Assembly (NCBI RefSeq): GCF_003576595.1
Contig: NZ_NQOU01000003.1
Coordinates: forward strand, 248,001-312,000
Length of the DNA stretch: 64,000 bases
Reading direction: 5' to 3'
Source: Neopusillimonas maritima
GTDB lineage: Bacteria > Pseudomonadota > Gammaproteobacteria > Burkholderiales > Burkholderiaceae_B
The notes below the pieces were generated by a model. It was not told the DNA's origin and did not search any database. It was given only the letters and a program-made list of their open reading frames with translations. The position numbers and the translations under genes are program-made. Positions 1 to 8,915 of this stretch are shown piece by piece; within the stretch, counting starts at the first letter, position 1; every line of letters starts with the position of its first letter.

Positions 1-130
1 ATAAACGACTGGTCTTTGGGGCAATAACGGTTATATCGTGCTTTTCTTTAAAGGCCATCACCAACGCAGTAATGTATGTAGTGTGACCTCCGCCATCGCC
101 CCGGTGAAAATTGGTGATAAGAATTTTCAT
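1..130 (-). CDS. Glycosyltransferase, GT4-like N-terminus (partial)
   Basis: Only the first 43 codons are inside the window; the gene runs off the left edge. The protein starts MKILITNFHRGDGGGHTTYI, then about 20 residues ending in a hydrophobic ITVIAP strand. An opening beta-strand followed by a Gly-rich GDGGGH loop is typical of the N-terminal Rossmann domain of GT-B fold (GT4-like) glycosyltransferases. It follows the GT2 gene on the same strand after a 114-nt gap, so the two may be part of one surface-polysaccharide group. No clear ribosome binding site is visible before the ATG. The family call rests on 43 residues only. Confidence 0.6.
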   Translation of the reverse strand, partial: MKILITNFHRGDGGGHTTYITALVMAFKEKHDITVIAPKTSRL

Positions 131-244
131 ATATTTTTAATACAAAAAGGAACCCTTCAACGCACGAGAACCACGTAGCAGCATGCTCTTGTAGTGAATA
201 TGAGTGCGCTTAATAGCTGATGTGGTCCATCAGAAATACAATGA

Positions 245-1246
245 TTATTTCTGCTCTTGTGGCGCCTTAACCTGATCCAAGATATATTTGGGGCGTGCCT
301 TGGTTTCATGGAAAAGACGACCGACATACTCACCCACAATGCCAACTGCCACGAGTTGCAACCCACCCAAAAACAAAACGGCGACAATCAGCGTAGGAAA
401 TCCTGGCACAGGATCGCCATAGACTATGGCTTTAACCATAAAGTAGACACCGCTAAAGAAAGCCGCTAAAGAACTAACCAAGCCCAGATACATTGAAACT
501 TTCAAAGGTCCTGTGGAAAAAGAGGTGATGCCATCCAAAGCGTAATTCCATAGTTTCCAATATTTCCACTTGGTAATTCCTGCGTGACGCGGCTCACGAA
601 AATAGTTCAACGTAACTTGATGGAAACCAATCCACGCATACAACCCTTTCATAAACCGGCAGCGCTCAGGCAAAGTGTTTAATGCATCAACTGCACGTCG
701 GCTTAATAGCCGGAAATCACCTACATCTTGGGCAACCGGAACATCACTCAGTCGATTCATTACTCGATAAAAAAAATGAGCAGTAAACCGCTTGAAGAGC
801 GTTTCTCCCTCGCGGCTGATCCGCCGCATATTGACAACATCAGCCCCCTCTCGCCAGACGTTCATCATGTCTATAATCAGTTCAGGAGGGTCTTGCAAAT
901 CAGCATCAATAACCACCACTGCTTGCCCTCTTGCAAGATCCAGACCGGCACTCAGAGCACTTTCTTTACCAAAATTTCGACTAAGTCGCACAAGCCCTAC
1001 ACGTACATCATGAGAATGAATGGCTTCTAATTTTGCAAAAGACTCGTCCGTGCTGCCATCATCAATGTACAGAACTTCGCTCTGCATTCCCTCTAACTGA
1101 TTTAGCGTTGAGCTTAATCGTGCATGAAATGCATCGAGTACCGGGGCCTCGTTGTAAACCGGAACGATGACACTCACCAAAACTTCATGAGCATTGTCGT
1201 CCAGCTCTGCGGATAAAGACATTTGACTAGCAGCAGGCTTAATCAC
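245..1246 (-). CDS. GT2 family polyprenyl-phosphate glycosyltransferase (GtrB/ArnC/DPM1-like)
   Basis: A 333-residue GT2 enzyme of the type that moves a sugar from a nucleotide donor onto undecaprenyl phosphate at the inner membrane. Residues 24-180 form the GT-A domain, with VSVIVPVYNE at the start, an IDDGSTD donor-binding loop and a DADLQDPPE metal-binding segment. Two membrane helices follow near residues 250-275 and 285-310, as in GtrB and ArnC. The start is GTG, with GGA about 9 nt upstream; an internal ATG eight codons later has no ribosome binding site. The gene overlaps the 3' end of the DUF411 gene by 8 bp, so it is probably translated from the copper operon. The sugar cannot be told from sequence. 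Confidence 0.85.
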   Translation of the reverse strand: MIKPAASQMSLSAELDDNAHEVLVSVIVPVYNEAPVLDAFHARLSSTLNQLEGMQSEVLYIDDGSTDESFAKLEAIHSHDVRVGLVRLSRNFGKESALSAGLDLARGQAVVVIDADLQDPPELIIDMMNVWREGADVVNMRRISREGETLFKRFTAHFFYRVMNRLSDVPVAQDVGDFRLLSRRAVDALNTLPERCRFMKGLYAWIGFHQVTLNYFREPRHAGITKWKYWKLWNYALDGITSFSTGPLKVSMYLGLVSSLAAFFSGVYFMVKAIVYGDPVPGFPTLIVAVLFLGGLQLVAVGIVGEYVGRLFHETKARPKYILDQVKAPQEQK

Positions 1247-1655
1247 GAGAAAATTTCCGTCCCTTAAAGTCTACTGTTACTAAATTTCCATCTAGTGCTC
1301 CCATGCCCGGCGAATTGATAGGCATACCCGGAGCAGACACCCCTTCTATTTCAGGCATGGCAAGAAGCTTTTTGACGGCGGCAATTGGAACATGCCCTTC
1401 AATAATTTGCCCCGACGTTGCCAGAATAGCGGTATGACAAGAACTTAACTTTTCTGGAACACCCAACCGAACCTTATGTGAGGCGACGTCTGCAGTCTTG
1501 ATAGTTGTGACATTGAAGCCCGAAGACTTCATGTAATCTGACCATCCAGAACAACACCCACAGTTCGGATTCTGATAAACCGTAATACTCTCAACCCCAG
1601 CACTCACCGCTGAATTTGCCGACAGTATTGCGGCAAGGAGAATCCATCTTTTCAT
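1239..1655 (-). CDS. DUF411 periplasmic metal-binding protein
   Basis: A 138-residue secreted protein of the DUF411 family, commonly found in copper and silver resistance clusters. The ATG at 1655 is preceded by AAGGA and gives a clean signal peptide (MKRWILLAAILSANSAVSA); a longer upstream reading lacks these signals. The mature part carries the family's thioredoxin-like CGCC motif (NPNCGCCSGW), a later Cys in SSCHTA and the GHVP segment. The cysteines probably bind a soft metal such as Cu(I). It is the fifth gene after copA on this strand. The exact role of the family is unknown; metal binding is inference from the motif and the context. Confidence 0.85.
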   Translation of the reverse strand: MKRWILLAAILSANSAVSAGVESITVYQNPNCGCCSGWSDYMKSSGFNVTTIKTADVASHKVRLGVPEKLSSCHTAILATSGQIIEGHVPIAAVKKLLAMPEIEGVSAPGMPINSPGMGALDGNLVTVDFKGRKFSRD

Positions 1656-1686
1656 GCATATCCTTATCTTTTCACAGAGGCACAAA

Positions 1687-2163
1687 TCACTTGCTGTTTC
1701 TGAGCGTGACTTCTTTTTGTGCCTCTAATACTCTTGGCGGCCATGTGCTCTTAATATATGCAATGACCGCAACTATTTCCTCGTCTGTCAACAACCCGCC
1801 ATAGGCTGGCATGTCACTTTCATAGCCTGGCGGGGCGGTACGGCCAGGCACCAATCCGTGTTTCACCATATCGACTAACAGCCTGTCAGGGTGGTGCCAC
1901 GTATGCCCAGTTTTGTCATGGGGAGGGGCAGGCAAGCGGCCATTATCAAGCCGCTCCCTCCAGTTCGCCTGACCTTCCAGATTAGCCCCGTGACATGCAG
2001 CACAATTTGCGGTGTACACCGTCTTTCCCTGCAGAAGTCGCCCCTGATCAGCGAACGGATCGATAAAGCCATCACTGCGCGCCAAAGTAGTCAAGTAAAA
2101 AGCTATTACCAGCAAGACCACCAACATCACAAACAATAATGGAATACGCCGGGTTTTCAGCAC
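1687..2163 (-). CDS. Membrane-anchored monohaem cytochrome c
   Basis: A 158-residue protein with an uncleaved N-terminal membrane anchor (about residues 7-28) and a single class I cytochrome c domain facing the periplasm. The haem site is CAACH near residue 55; the likely distal Met ligand lies in SDMPAYGG near residue 120. The start is GTG, with AGGCGA upstream. It sits 15 nt after the cupredoxin gene in the copper operon. It could pass electrons to or from the CopA oxidase or the cupredoxin, but that partnership is inferred from position only. Confidence 0.85.
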   Translation of the reverse strand: MLKTRRIPLLFVMLVVLLVIAFYLTTLARSDGFIDPFADQGRLLQGKTVYTANCAACHGANLEGQANWRERLDNGRLPAPPHDKTGHTWHHPDRLLVDMVKHGLVPGRTAPPGYESDMPAYGGLLTDEEIVAVIAYIKSTWPPRVLEAQKEVTLRNSK

Positions 2164-2178
2164 GCCAGTCGCCTACCG

Positions 2179-2691
2179 TCAGTTGACTTCGACTTTACCC
2201 ATCATGCCTGCCTCCATATGGCCGGGAATCAGGCAAGCAAAATCAACAGTGCCTGCCTGATCAAAAGTCCATACCAACCCCCCTCGTTGACCACCGTTCA
2301 AAGTAATCATGTTGGGCTCGGCATGCTTCATATCAGACATATTCCGCATTTCTTCAGCGTGCGCCTTCAAATCATCTATTGAACCAATCACCATTTCGTG
2401 AGGAATTTTTCCTGCGTTCTTGACAAAAAAACGAATAGTTTCGCCCTTTTTTACTTCAATCAAAGCCGGCTCAAAACGCATGGAATCATTCATGACCACC
2501 TCCACCGTGCGATCCACCTTACCCGGATCGCCCGGTTTACCGACACTCGACATACTTGACATGTCATGCCCTTCCATACTGTGCCCCGGCATGTCATTAC
2601 CATCCATGGTGTGACCGCCCGAATGCTCACCTGCAGCCAATGTCAACAAAGGTGCAACACTTAAAACCAGCGCTAATACGTACTTTTTCAT
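2179..2691 (-). CDS. Periplasmic cupredoxin (CopI-like copper-binding protein)
   Basis: A 170-residue blue-copper-type protein. The ATG at 2691 has GAGGA upstream and opens a signal peptide (MKKYVLALVLSVAPLLTLAA). A His/Met-rich stretch follows (repeats of GHSMEGHDM type), then a cupredoxin fold with the usual ligands: His in KIPHEMVIG and the Cys-His-Met set in CLIPGHMEAGM at the C-terminus. It likely binds copper in the periplasm and buffers it or hands it to CopA. An upstream in-frame ATG would overlap copB and lacks a ribosome binding site. Second gene after copA. Confidence 0.88.
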   Translation of the reverse strand: MKKYVLALVLSVAPLLTLAAGEHSGGHTMDGNDMPGHSMEGHDMSSMSSVGKPGDPGKVDRTVEVVMNDSMRFEPALIEVKKGETIRFFVKNAGKIPHEMVIGSIDDLKAHAEEMRNMSDMKHAEPNMITLNGGQRGGLVWTFDQAGTVDFACLIPGHMEAGMMGKVEVN

Positions 2692-2716
2692 GCTATCTAT
2701 CCTCATTGAATTAACA

Positions 2717-3640
2717 TCAGAACCAGAAACCAACACCGGCGACAAAACGCGTTTCTTGCTTGGCACCACCAGCTTCTTCAGCTATGTCGGCTGTTTTCCC
2801 AAATTTGCTTGACCATTCCACCCCTATATAAGGCACAAACTGACGGGTTATCTCGTACTTCAACCGCAAACCCACTGTGCCATCCGAAAACCCCCGTCCA
2901 ATATCTCGTTCTGGGTCATCCTTGCCATAAAAATTCACTTCCATAGCTGGCTGAAGGTACAGCTTCTGCGTTAAAAGCAAGTTGTACTCCGCGCTGAAGC
3001 GCAAGGCCGTCCTGCCTTCAGAACCCAAATAAGCTGTTGCATCGAGCTCAAACCAATAGGGAGCAAGCCCCTGAACGCCAAGAGCCAACCATTGTCGAGA
3101 AGGCTCGCCCCGACCGTAATCGAACCTGCCGCCCATTTGGGTATCCCAAAATGTACTTATTGCGTGGCCCCACAGCACCTCTGTACGTGATTCCTGTATT
3201 TTTCCATCTTTAAACTCACCTTCACCTTTAAGTACAAGCCGGTTGAATGTACTGCCTATCCAGGCCTGTCCCTCGTAGGCGCCCCATTCCTGTCCACGCG
3301 CTCTGACATATTCCAGGTTATCCATCCACAAGCTGGCGAACAAGTGTTCATCTGACATCTTCAAGCGGTAGCGCGGATCCAGCGCATACTGACCCTCGTT
3401 GCGCTTAAAGCCCCCGGAGTAGGCATTTGGATCCCGTGCATCAGCGGGAGGCGAACCGCCCTGCATTTTCATGTCACCATGATCCATTGGCGTCATTTCG
3501 GTTGCCGGATCGCGCGTCGTATCAGCCTGAGACGACGAACTGTGGCCGGCATGGGAGTCTTGAGTTTGTCCTTGCGCAGCGAAAGGCAAGACCAACACGA
3601 CAACCAGGCCAAAGACTATTTTCTTGAGTCCTGTTTTCAT
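2717..3640 (-). CDS. copB: Copper resistance protein B, outer membrane
   Basis: A 307-residue CopB. The chosen ATG at 3640 follows AAAGGA at about 10 nt and starts a signal peptide (MKTGLKKIVFGLVVVLVLPFAAQG). A second possible start at 3676 makes an ATGA overlap with the copA stop but has a weak ribosome binding site and spoils the signal peptide. The mature N-terminus is rich in Met, His and Asp (MTPMDHGDMKMQGG), as expected for copper binding. The rest is an amphipathic beta-barrel ending in aromatic residues (VAGVGFWF). CopB is an outer-membrane protein that works with periplasmic CopA in copper tolerance. Confidence 0.92.
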   Translation of the reverse strand: MKTGLKKIVFGLVVVLVLPFAAQGQTQDSHAGHSSSSQADTTRDPATEMTPMDHGDMKMQGGSPPADARDPNAYSGGFKRNEGQYALDPRYRLKMSDEHLFASLWMDNLEYVRARGQEWGAYEGQAWIGSTFNRLVLKGEGEFKDGKIQESRTEVLWGHAISTFWDTQMGGRFDYGRGEPSRQWLALGVQGLAPYWFELDATAYLGSEGRTALRFSAEYNLLLTQKLYLQPAMEVNFYGKDDPERDIGRGFSDGTVGLRLKYEITRQFVPYIGVEWSSKFGKTADIAEEAGGAKQETRFVAGVGFWF

Positions 3641-3672
3641 TATCAAAGTATCCTTTCGTTGTTTTGTTGTAG

Positions 3673-5508
3673 TCATGCAATCACCACTTCACGGAACATA
3701 CCCATATCCATGTGGAACATAAGATGACAATGCCAGGCCCAACGGCCCAATGCGTCAGCCGTTACCAAAAAACTGATACGTTGGGCAGGTTGCACAGGAA
3801 TCGTGTGCAAGCGTGCCTGGAAGTTGCCATCGGGAGTTTCTAGCTCACTCCATACGCCGTGTAAATGCATGGGATGTGTCATCATGGTGTCGTTGTGAAG
3901 AATCACCCGAACCCGCTCACCATAACGAAAATGCACAGGCGTTGACTGCCCAAACTCCAGGCCGTCGAACGACCAGCTGTAGCGTTCCATATTGCCGGTC
4001 AGATGCAGTTCAATTTCCCGCTCAGCACCGCGCGGATCCATAGGGCCGCCAACCGTATGCAAATCGGCCAGGGTTAAGACCTTACGACCGTTGTTTCTCA
4101 AGCCAATGCCAGGATCGTCCAGATTCATACGTGGTGTGTCCACCCGCATATCAATGCTGGCGCCGTACTCGGTGCGCGCATGACGCACGGTCTTGCTTGG
4201 TCCGGCAGAAGACGAGCCATGTCCCATCGCACCATGATCCATTCCCGATGGTTTGGAACTGGAAGAGGCATGATTCATTTCACCATGACCCATTGGGACT
4301 TGGCCCATACTGCCATGATCCATCGCACCATGATCCATCGCACCATGATCCATGCCTCCCATATCGCCCATCATGTCAGTCATGGTCAGCCATTGTGCCG
4401 GATCAAGTGCCGGAATCGGCGCCTGCAAGCCCTCACGAACCGCCAGCGTTCCCCGGGCATAGCCGGTGCGATCCATCGACTGGGCAAACACCGTGTAAGC
4501 GTCGTCTTTGGGTTGCACTACTACATCGTAGGTTTGTCCGGGCCCAAACCGGAATTCGTCCACGGTAACCGGCTCAACGTTCTGGCCATCGGCTTGCACC
4601 ACCGTCATTTTCAAGCCGGGAATCCGGACATCGTAAAACGTGTTGGCCGCACCATTCACAAAACGCAAGCGTACGCGTTCGCCTGGCCGGAACAACCCCG
4701 TCCAGTTGCCAGCTGGTGTCGTTCCATTCATCAAGTACGTTAATACATCTGCCGACAGATCAGCCAGGTCTGTCGGGTTCATACGCATTTCGTTCCACAT
4801 CTGGCGTTTGTCCAGCGCCGCGCTCATTCCCATTTCGGAAACATCACGAAAGAAATCCACAACCGTTGGCTTGTTATAGTTGTAATAGTCGCCCTGGGCT
4901 TTTAACTTCGAAAGAACCCGCATCGGGCTTTCGTCTGTCCAGTCAGAAAGCTGAATAATATAATCACGATCAACACGAATAGGGTCGGTATCTCGCGGCT
5001 CAACGATAATAGCGCCGTACATTCCCTGGGCTTCCTGCATACCGGAATGGGAGTGATACCAGTAGGTGCCACTTTGCTCGAGCTTAAACTGGTAAACAAA
5101 AGTCTCGCCCGGCGCAATGCCCGGAAAGCTGATGCCAGGCACACCATCCATCTGATAAGGCAAAATAATGCCATGCCAGTGAATCGACGTATCTTCTTTC
5201 AGGGTATTTTTGACCCGGATAGTCACCGTATCGCCTTCGCGCCAGCGCAAAGTAGGAGCAGGAAGAGAGCCATTGATCGTGACTGCCATTCGCGGATTAC
5301 CCGTAAAATTCACAGGCGATTGCCCCACTTCCAAGTTGAACTCTGTGCCAGTAAGCACCGGGGCCGCTCCTGTGCGTGTACGCTCTGAAATGGCACCCGC
5401 GGCATGCGCAAACGGCGATAAACCCAACATGACACCGCCGGCAGCGAGGCCCTGAACGAACCGGCGCCGTGGCATACGCGGAGAGATTGTTGATAACGAA
5501 CGTCTCAC
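3673..5508 (-). CDS. copA: Copper resistance multicopper oxidase CopA
   Basis: A 611-residue periplasmic multicopper oxidase that lowers Cu(I) toxicity. A twin-arginine signal is visible (RMPRRRFVQG, residues 11-20, then a hydrophobic stretch ending near residue 37). Copper ligand motifs are complete: IHWHG near 108, YWYHSHSG near 147, HPMHLHG near 545 and HCHLMFHMDMGM near 592. Residues 370-430 hold repeated MDHGAM units, a Met/His-rich copper-loading loop typical of CopA. The start is GTG with AGGA 9 nt upstream. It is the first gene of the copA-copB-cupredoxin-cytochrome-DUF411 operon and has a CopR-type palindrome upstream. Confidence 0.96.
   Translation of the reverse strand: MRRSLSTISPRMPRRRFVQGLAAGGVMLGLSPFAHAAGAISERTRTGAAPVLTGTEFNLEVGQSPVNFTGNPRMAVTINGSLPAPTLRWREGDTVTIRVKNTLKEDTSIHWHGIILPYQMDGVPGISFPGIAPGETFVYQFKLEQSGTYWYHSHSGMQEAQGMYGAIIVEPRDTDPIRVDRDYIIQLSDWTDESPMRVLSKLKAQGDYYNYNKPTVVDFFRDVSEMGMSAALDKRQMWNEMRMNPTDLADLSADVLTYLMNGTTPAGNWTGLFRPGERVRLRFVNGAANTFYDVRIPGLKMTVVQADGQNVEPVTVDEFRFGPGQTYDVVVQPKDDAYTVFAQSMDRTGYARGTLAVREGLQAPIPALDPAQWLTMTDMMGDMGGMDHGAMDHGAMDHGSMGQVPMGHGEMNHASSSSKPSGMDHGAMGHGSSSAGPSKTVRHARTEYGASIDMRVDTPRMNLDDPGIGLRNNGRKVLTLADLHTVGGPMDPRGAEREIELHLTGNMERYSWSFDGLEFGQSTPVHFRYGERVRVILHNDTMMTHPMHLHGVWSELETPDGNFQARLHTIPVQPAQRISFLVTADALGRWAWHCHLMFHMDMGMFREVVIA
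4312..4356. repeat. 15-bp tandem repeats inside copA
   Basis: Three adjacent 15-bp units of the form ACCATGATCCATCGC encode MDHGA on the minus strand within the Met/His-rich loop of CopA. Looser copies lie between about 4210 and 4310. Copy number of such repeats can vary between strains. Confidence 0.85.
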
Positions 5509-5622
5509 GTGAAAATATCCTTCTGAAAAAATTGATGAAAAACGCTACGGCGGGTAAACCGCTGAGCTAAAGTTGAGAATTAAACTTTAGCGGTATGCAG
5601 CTGTCACCAGAGTGACGCTTGA

Positions 5623-5638
5623 ATTACATTTGTGTAAT
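5623..5638. promoter_or_regulatory. CopR-type operator upstream of copA
   Basis: ATTACATTTGTGTAAT is a perfect ATTACA-N4-TGTAAT inverted repeat, the shape of binding sites for CopR/CusR/IrlR-type heavy-metal response regulators. It lies about 115 bp upstream of the copA GTG start. The same sequence with two changes occurs at 6066-6081. Confidence 0.8.
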
Positions 5639-5696
5639 GCAAATTGAACTGCTGTCAGAAAACCCGAACGACTTTTGAAATGGCCCCTGTCTTTTA

Positions 5697-5960
5697 TCAG
5701 TTGCTTTCAATTGGTTCATCAACAACACGCTTTGGAGTGTCACCCGGGCGAGCCGATGTCGTTTGACCCGTTGTTTTGTGATCTTGGGAACTCATGCCTT
5801 TCATCATTAAAAACATCGATAAGGGACAAATAAGAAACAACAGAAATGGTGCGATTGCTAAAAGCACCTCCCGGAATGCCGGAAAAGCAAGGTACAAAGC
5901 ACCGAGCGAGAGCAGCACTCCAAAACCAACTTTCAGCATAGTTTTCATCGAACACTTCAT
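5697..5960 (-). CDS. DUF2933 small membrane protein
   Basis: An 87-residue protein with two hydrophobic segments (about residues 8-22 and 26-52), an ICPLSMFLMMKGM signature at the end of the second, and a polar tail. This matches the DUF2933 family found beside copper and heavy-metal resistance genes. The ATG at 5960 has an ideal GGAGG 5 nt upstream; the longer reading to 6056 has no such signal and an unlikely N-terminus. It lies between copA and copRS on the copA strand, with a CopR-type palindrome about 105 bp upstream. Function unknown. Confidence 0.78.
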   Translation of the reverse strand: MKCSMKTMLKVGFGVLLSLGALYLAFPAFREVLLAIAPFLLFLICPLSMFLMMKGMSSQDHKTTGQTTSARPGDTPKRVVDEPIESN

Positions 5961-6065
5961 GACAACCTCCGTCCACAAAATACGCGGCCTCCAAAAACGG
6001 GATCCAAATATATAGGCCTTTCGCTTACTGTAATGCCCTACACCTGTCGACGACATGACGTTGGA

Positions 6066-6081
6066 ATTACATTTAAGTAAT
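6066..6081. promoter_or_regulatory. CopR-type operator between the DUF2933 gene and copR
   Basis: ATTACATTTAAGTAAT, inside a GAATTACATTT context shared with the copA operator, lies in the divergent promoter region between the DUF2933 gene (minus) and copR (plus). One palindrome pair is mismatched. Its position could allow control of both directions, including autoregulation of copRS. Confidence 0.75.
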
Positions 6082-6230
6082 GATTTTCAGATGGCTAGTT
6101 TCATTATACTCTAGTCATACAATCGCAATGTTTCTGACATGTTCGCCACGTTAAAGTAGAGTTATATTCAGTTGGCTTCATATCTCGGGGATAACGGTCA
6201 CCTGACATGCAACCGCTTGGATTACACGTT

Positions 6231-6920
6231 ATGAAATTATTAGTTGTTGAGGACGAATTAAAAACAGGCGAGTATCTTCGTCAAGGATTAGTAGAGTCAG
6301 GCTTTCTCGTTGATTTAGTCCATACGGGCCTGGACGGACATCACCGGGCGCTCACGGAACACTATGATCTTATTGTTCTAGATGTAATGCTTCCTGATGT
6401 GGACGGCTGGCGCATTGTTCAGGCCCTGCGTGATGCCCAGTCCAGTACACCTGTACTGTTCCTTACCGCTCGAGACAGCGTCGAAGATCGCGTGAAAGGA
6501 TTGGAACTCGGTGCAGACGACTACCTGGTCAAGCCATTCGTATTTTCCGAATTGCTGGCACGAGTACGAACTCTCCTGCGACGTGGTAACGCCACCTTGG
6601 CGCAAGAACAGATTCAGATTGCAAATCTTATACTTGATATTCCCCGACGACGGGCCATACGCGGTAATGTGCGCATTAACCTCACGAACAAGGAATTTGC
6701 ATTGCTAGAGCTTCTGGTACGCCGACAAGGTGAAGTATTACCAAGATCGCTCATCGCCTCGCAAGTGTGGGATATGAATTTTGATAGCGACACCAATGTC
6801 ATTGATGTTGCCGTTCGTCGTCTCAGGGCGAAGATTGATGATGCATTTGAACCCAAACTTATCCACACGGTACGCGGTATGGGCTACATGCTGGACATAC
6901 CGGAGCAACAGAATCCATGA
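6231..6920 (+). CDS. copR: Heavy-metal response regulator (OmpR family), CopR/CusR-like
   Basis: A 229-residue DNA-binding response regulator. The receiver domain (residues 1-115) has the acidic pair E7/D8, phospho-acceptor D51 in [10 protein letters not shown] and the conserved Lys in DYLVKPF. A winged-helix OmpR-type domain (about 130-225) ends with RGMGYML. The ATG at 6231 gives the normal MKLLVVEDE start; an in-frame ATG 24 nt earlier would add eight untypical residues. The stop overlaps the start of the kinase gene as ATGA, so the pair is translationally coupled. It is expected to bind the two palindromes at 5623 and 6066 when copper is high. Confidence 0.92.
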   Translation: MKLLVVEDELKTGEYLRQGLVESGFLVDLVHTGLDGHHRALTEHYDLIVLDVMLPDVDGWRIVQALRDAQSSTPVLFLTARDSVEDRVKGLELGADDYLVKPFVFSELLARVRTLLRRGNATLAQEQIQIANLILDIPRRRAIRGNVRINLTNKEFALLELLVRRQGEVLPRSLIASQVWDMNFDSDTNVIDVAVRRLRAKIDDAFEPKLIHTVRGMGYMLDIPEQQNP

Positions 6921-8359
6921 AATTTTGGATACACGGCACGCCTTCCCTTACACTAAGACTGACGATATCCATTGGGGCAGGCATATCCTTGCTTTTACTT
7001 AGCTTTGGATGGCTGATAGAGCGTTCAATAAATAATCATTTTGTCGATCAAGACGTTGATGAGCTTAACGCGGCGCGCAAATCAATTGAATCGACAATTG
7101 AGCTTGTTGCGGCCGGCGAATCCATTGAGTTCTTGAAAAACCGCTTCTCCAGCGCAATTTCAGGCCATCACAACGCCGAATTTCTCGTAGCCGACACCAA
7201 TGGAACAGTCATTTATGCTACACCCGGCGGGAACCTTACTCGGCTTCTCACCGACATTCCTCCCACACGCGTGATCGACGACAATACGGTTAGTCTTTGG
7301 ACAAGCAACGGTCAAACGTATCGAAGCGCTGTTTTTGAAGCTATCTCACCCACAAGCCAAATCCAGAGTCCACTTAAGATCGCACTTGCGACCGAGATCG
7401 ACTTTCATCTGCACTATCTGGAAAGTTTTCACGCGTATCTGCGATGGCTAACAATTCTTGCGTGCCTTATCGCCATCGTGACCACATGGCTTGCTGTTCA
7501 TCAAGGCCATGCCCCCATTCGCCGAATCAGTCGCCAGATCAACGCCATCACCTCAGAACAGCTACATCTTCGTTTGGAGACTCAAGGCGTACCGTCGGAA
7601 CTAATGCCTCTGGCAGCTGCATTCAACAACATGATTGATCGTCTGGAAGATGGATTTCAACGTCTGTCCAATTTTAGCGGTGACATCGCACATGAGTTGC
7701 GCACCCCCATCACGAATCTGATGACCCAAACGCAGGTTGCTTTGTCAAAAGCCAGAACGGCAACGGAATATCGTGAGATACTCTACTCAGGCTTGGAAGA
7801 GTATGAGCGCATGACCAAGATGGTCAGTGACATGTTGTTTTTGGCGAAGGCCGACAATCAACTCATCGAACCTGAGCTCACAGACATATACCTTGTCAAC
7901 GAGTTGCTGGAACTAGCAGACTTCTTTGAAGCTTGGTCTGAAGCTCGGCAAGTCGCTATTGTGGTGGCAGGTAACAAAGAAATTACGGTGACCGCCGATC
8001 GGGCCATGTTGCGAAGGGCGCTTTCAAATCTAATCTCAAATGCTGTTCGATATACTCCTGCTGGCAATAGCGTACAAGCCGTTGTACAGACGGATAAAGA
8101 CGGGGTAACTGTGAGTATCACAAACCCAGGACCAACTATTCCGCCCGAACATCTGGGACATCTTTTCAAGCGATTTTATCGCCCAGATCCCTCACGACGC
8201 CGCAATGGTGAAGGGGCAGGATTGGGACTGGCAATCGTTAAGTCAATTGTTCAAGCCCACGGTGGAAAAATAAAAGCAACTTCTACTAACGGAGTTACAG
8301 TCTTTCAAATCCGCTTTAATACAGTAGATCCACACCCATATCAGCACACAACAGATTAG
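6917..8359 (+). CDS. copS: Heavy-metal sensor histidine kinase, CopS/CusS-like
   Basis: A 480-residue inner-membrane kinase, partner of the response regulator just upstream (ATGA overlap). It has a membrane helix at about 15-35, a periplasmic sensor domain to about 170, a second helix at 175-195 and a HAMP region. A HisKA dimerisation helix carries the phosphorylated His259 in [14 protein letters not shown], and an HATPase domain carries N-box [13 protein letters not shown] and a Gly-rich [14 protein letters not shown]. This order is that of the heavy-metal sensor kinase family. It should sense periplasmic copper, judging by the operon context; the ligand is not proven by sequence. Confidence 0.92.
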   Translation: MKFWIHGTPSLTLRLTISIGAGISLLLLSFGWLIERSINNHFVDQDVDELNAARKSIESTIELVAAGESIEFLKNRFSSAISGHHNAEFLVADTNGTVIYATPGGNLTRLLTDIPPTRVIDDNTVSLWTSNGQTYRSAVFEAISPTSQIQSPLKIALATEIDFHLHYLESFHAYLRWLTILACLIAIVTTWLAVHQGHAPIRRISRQINAITSEQLHLRLETQGVPSELMPLAAAFNNMIDRLEDGFQRLSNFSGDIAHELRTPITNLMTQTQVALSKARTATEYREILYSGLEEYERMTKMVSDMLFLAKADNQLIEPELTDIYLVNELLELADFFEAWSEARQVAIVVAGNKEITVTADRAMLRRALSNLISNAVRYTPAGNSVQAVVQTDKDGVTVSITNPGPTIPPEHLGHLFKRFYRPDPSRRRNGEGAGLGLAIVKSIVQAHGGKIKATSTNGVTVFQIRFNTVDPHPYQHTTD

Positions 8360-8636
8360 CGCGGCCACTTAGACAAGAACTAAATATTTGGTCGTCGTCA
8401 AGTTGACTTAATGTATCACCCGTGAAGATAAATTGTTGGCTTTCCTAATAACAATCGAGAAGCATCAAGCCGATAACCATTGTCGCGTTTTAAAATGCCT
8501 CTTTACAAAAGATCCCAATTTCAGTGAACGCTTCTTGGCTAAATGCTTAATGAGCTAAGCCTTCTTGCTGAACCTTGAATCGGCCAGGGTTTGCTAGACA
8601 CTTTTTAGCCTCATAATACTCACCCAGGAGATGATT

Positions 8637-8915
8637 ATGAGCACGGTCCGATTTACGGAAGAATTCAAACTTGAGGCGGTCAAGCAGGTGACCGAATACA
8701 AGCGGCCGGTGGCCGATGTGGCCCAACGTTTGGGTGTGTCGACCCACAGCATGTATGCCTGGCTCAAGCGCTATGGCAAGCCTGCCGAACAACGTCAGCA
8801 AGAGTCGAACGAGGCCGCAGAATTGCGTCGGTTGCGTGCTGAGGTCAAACGTCTGACCGAGGAGCGAGACATCCTAAAAAAGGCCGCCGCGTACTTTGCC
8901 AAGCAGTCCGGCTGA
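8637..8915 (+). CDS. IS3-family transposase OrfA
   Basis: A 92-residue protein with the HTH of IS3 OrfA (residues 1-50: RFTEEFKLEAVKQVTEYKRP then VADVAQRLGVSTHSMYAWLK), followed by a leucine-zipper helix with RRLRAEVKRLTEERDILKKA. It binds the IS ends and oligomerises. The start is the second ATG, 6 nt after GGAG; another ATG lies two codons earlier. The slippery A6G run near its 3' end would fuse it to OrfB. Intact, but useless for transposition here because OrfB is truncated. Confidence 0.9.
   Translation: MSTVRFTEEFKLEAVKQVTEYKRPVADVAQRLGVSTHSMYAWLKRYGKPAEQRQQESNEAAELRRLRAEVKRLTEERDILKKAAAYFAKQSG
8876..8882 (+). other. Programmed -1 frameshift site (A AAA AAG)
   Basis: In the orfA frame the heptamer reads A AAA AAG, a classic slippery sequence. 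A -1 shift here enters the orfB frame, which is open through to the truncation point. This is how IS3 elements make the OrfAB transposase. Confidence 0.8.

Noticed and set aside
4210-4360. CRISPR-like repeat pattern
   Set aside because: The 15-bp units are contiguous, in frame and encode the copper-binding loop; no spacers exist.
4180-4743. A 187-codon antisense frame with His/Thr repeats over copA
   Set aside because: The repeats are the reverse reading of the CopA MDHGAM units.
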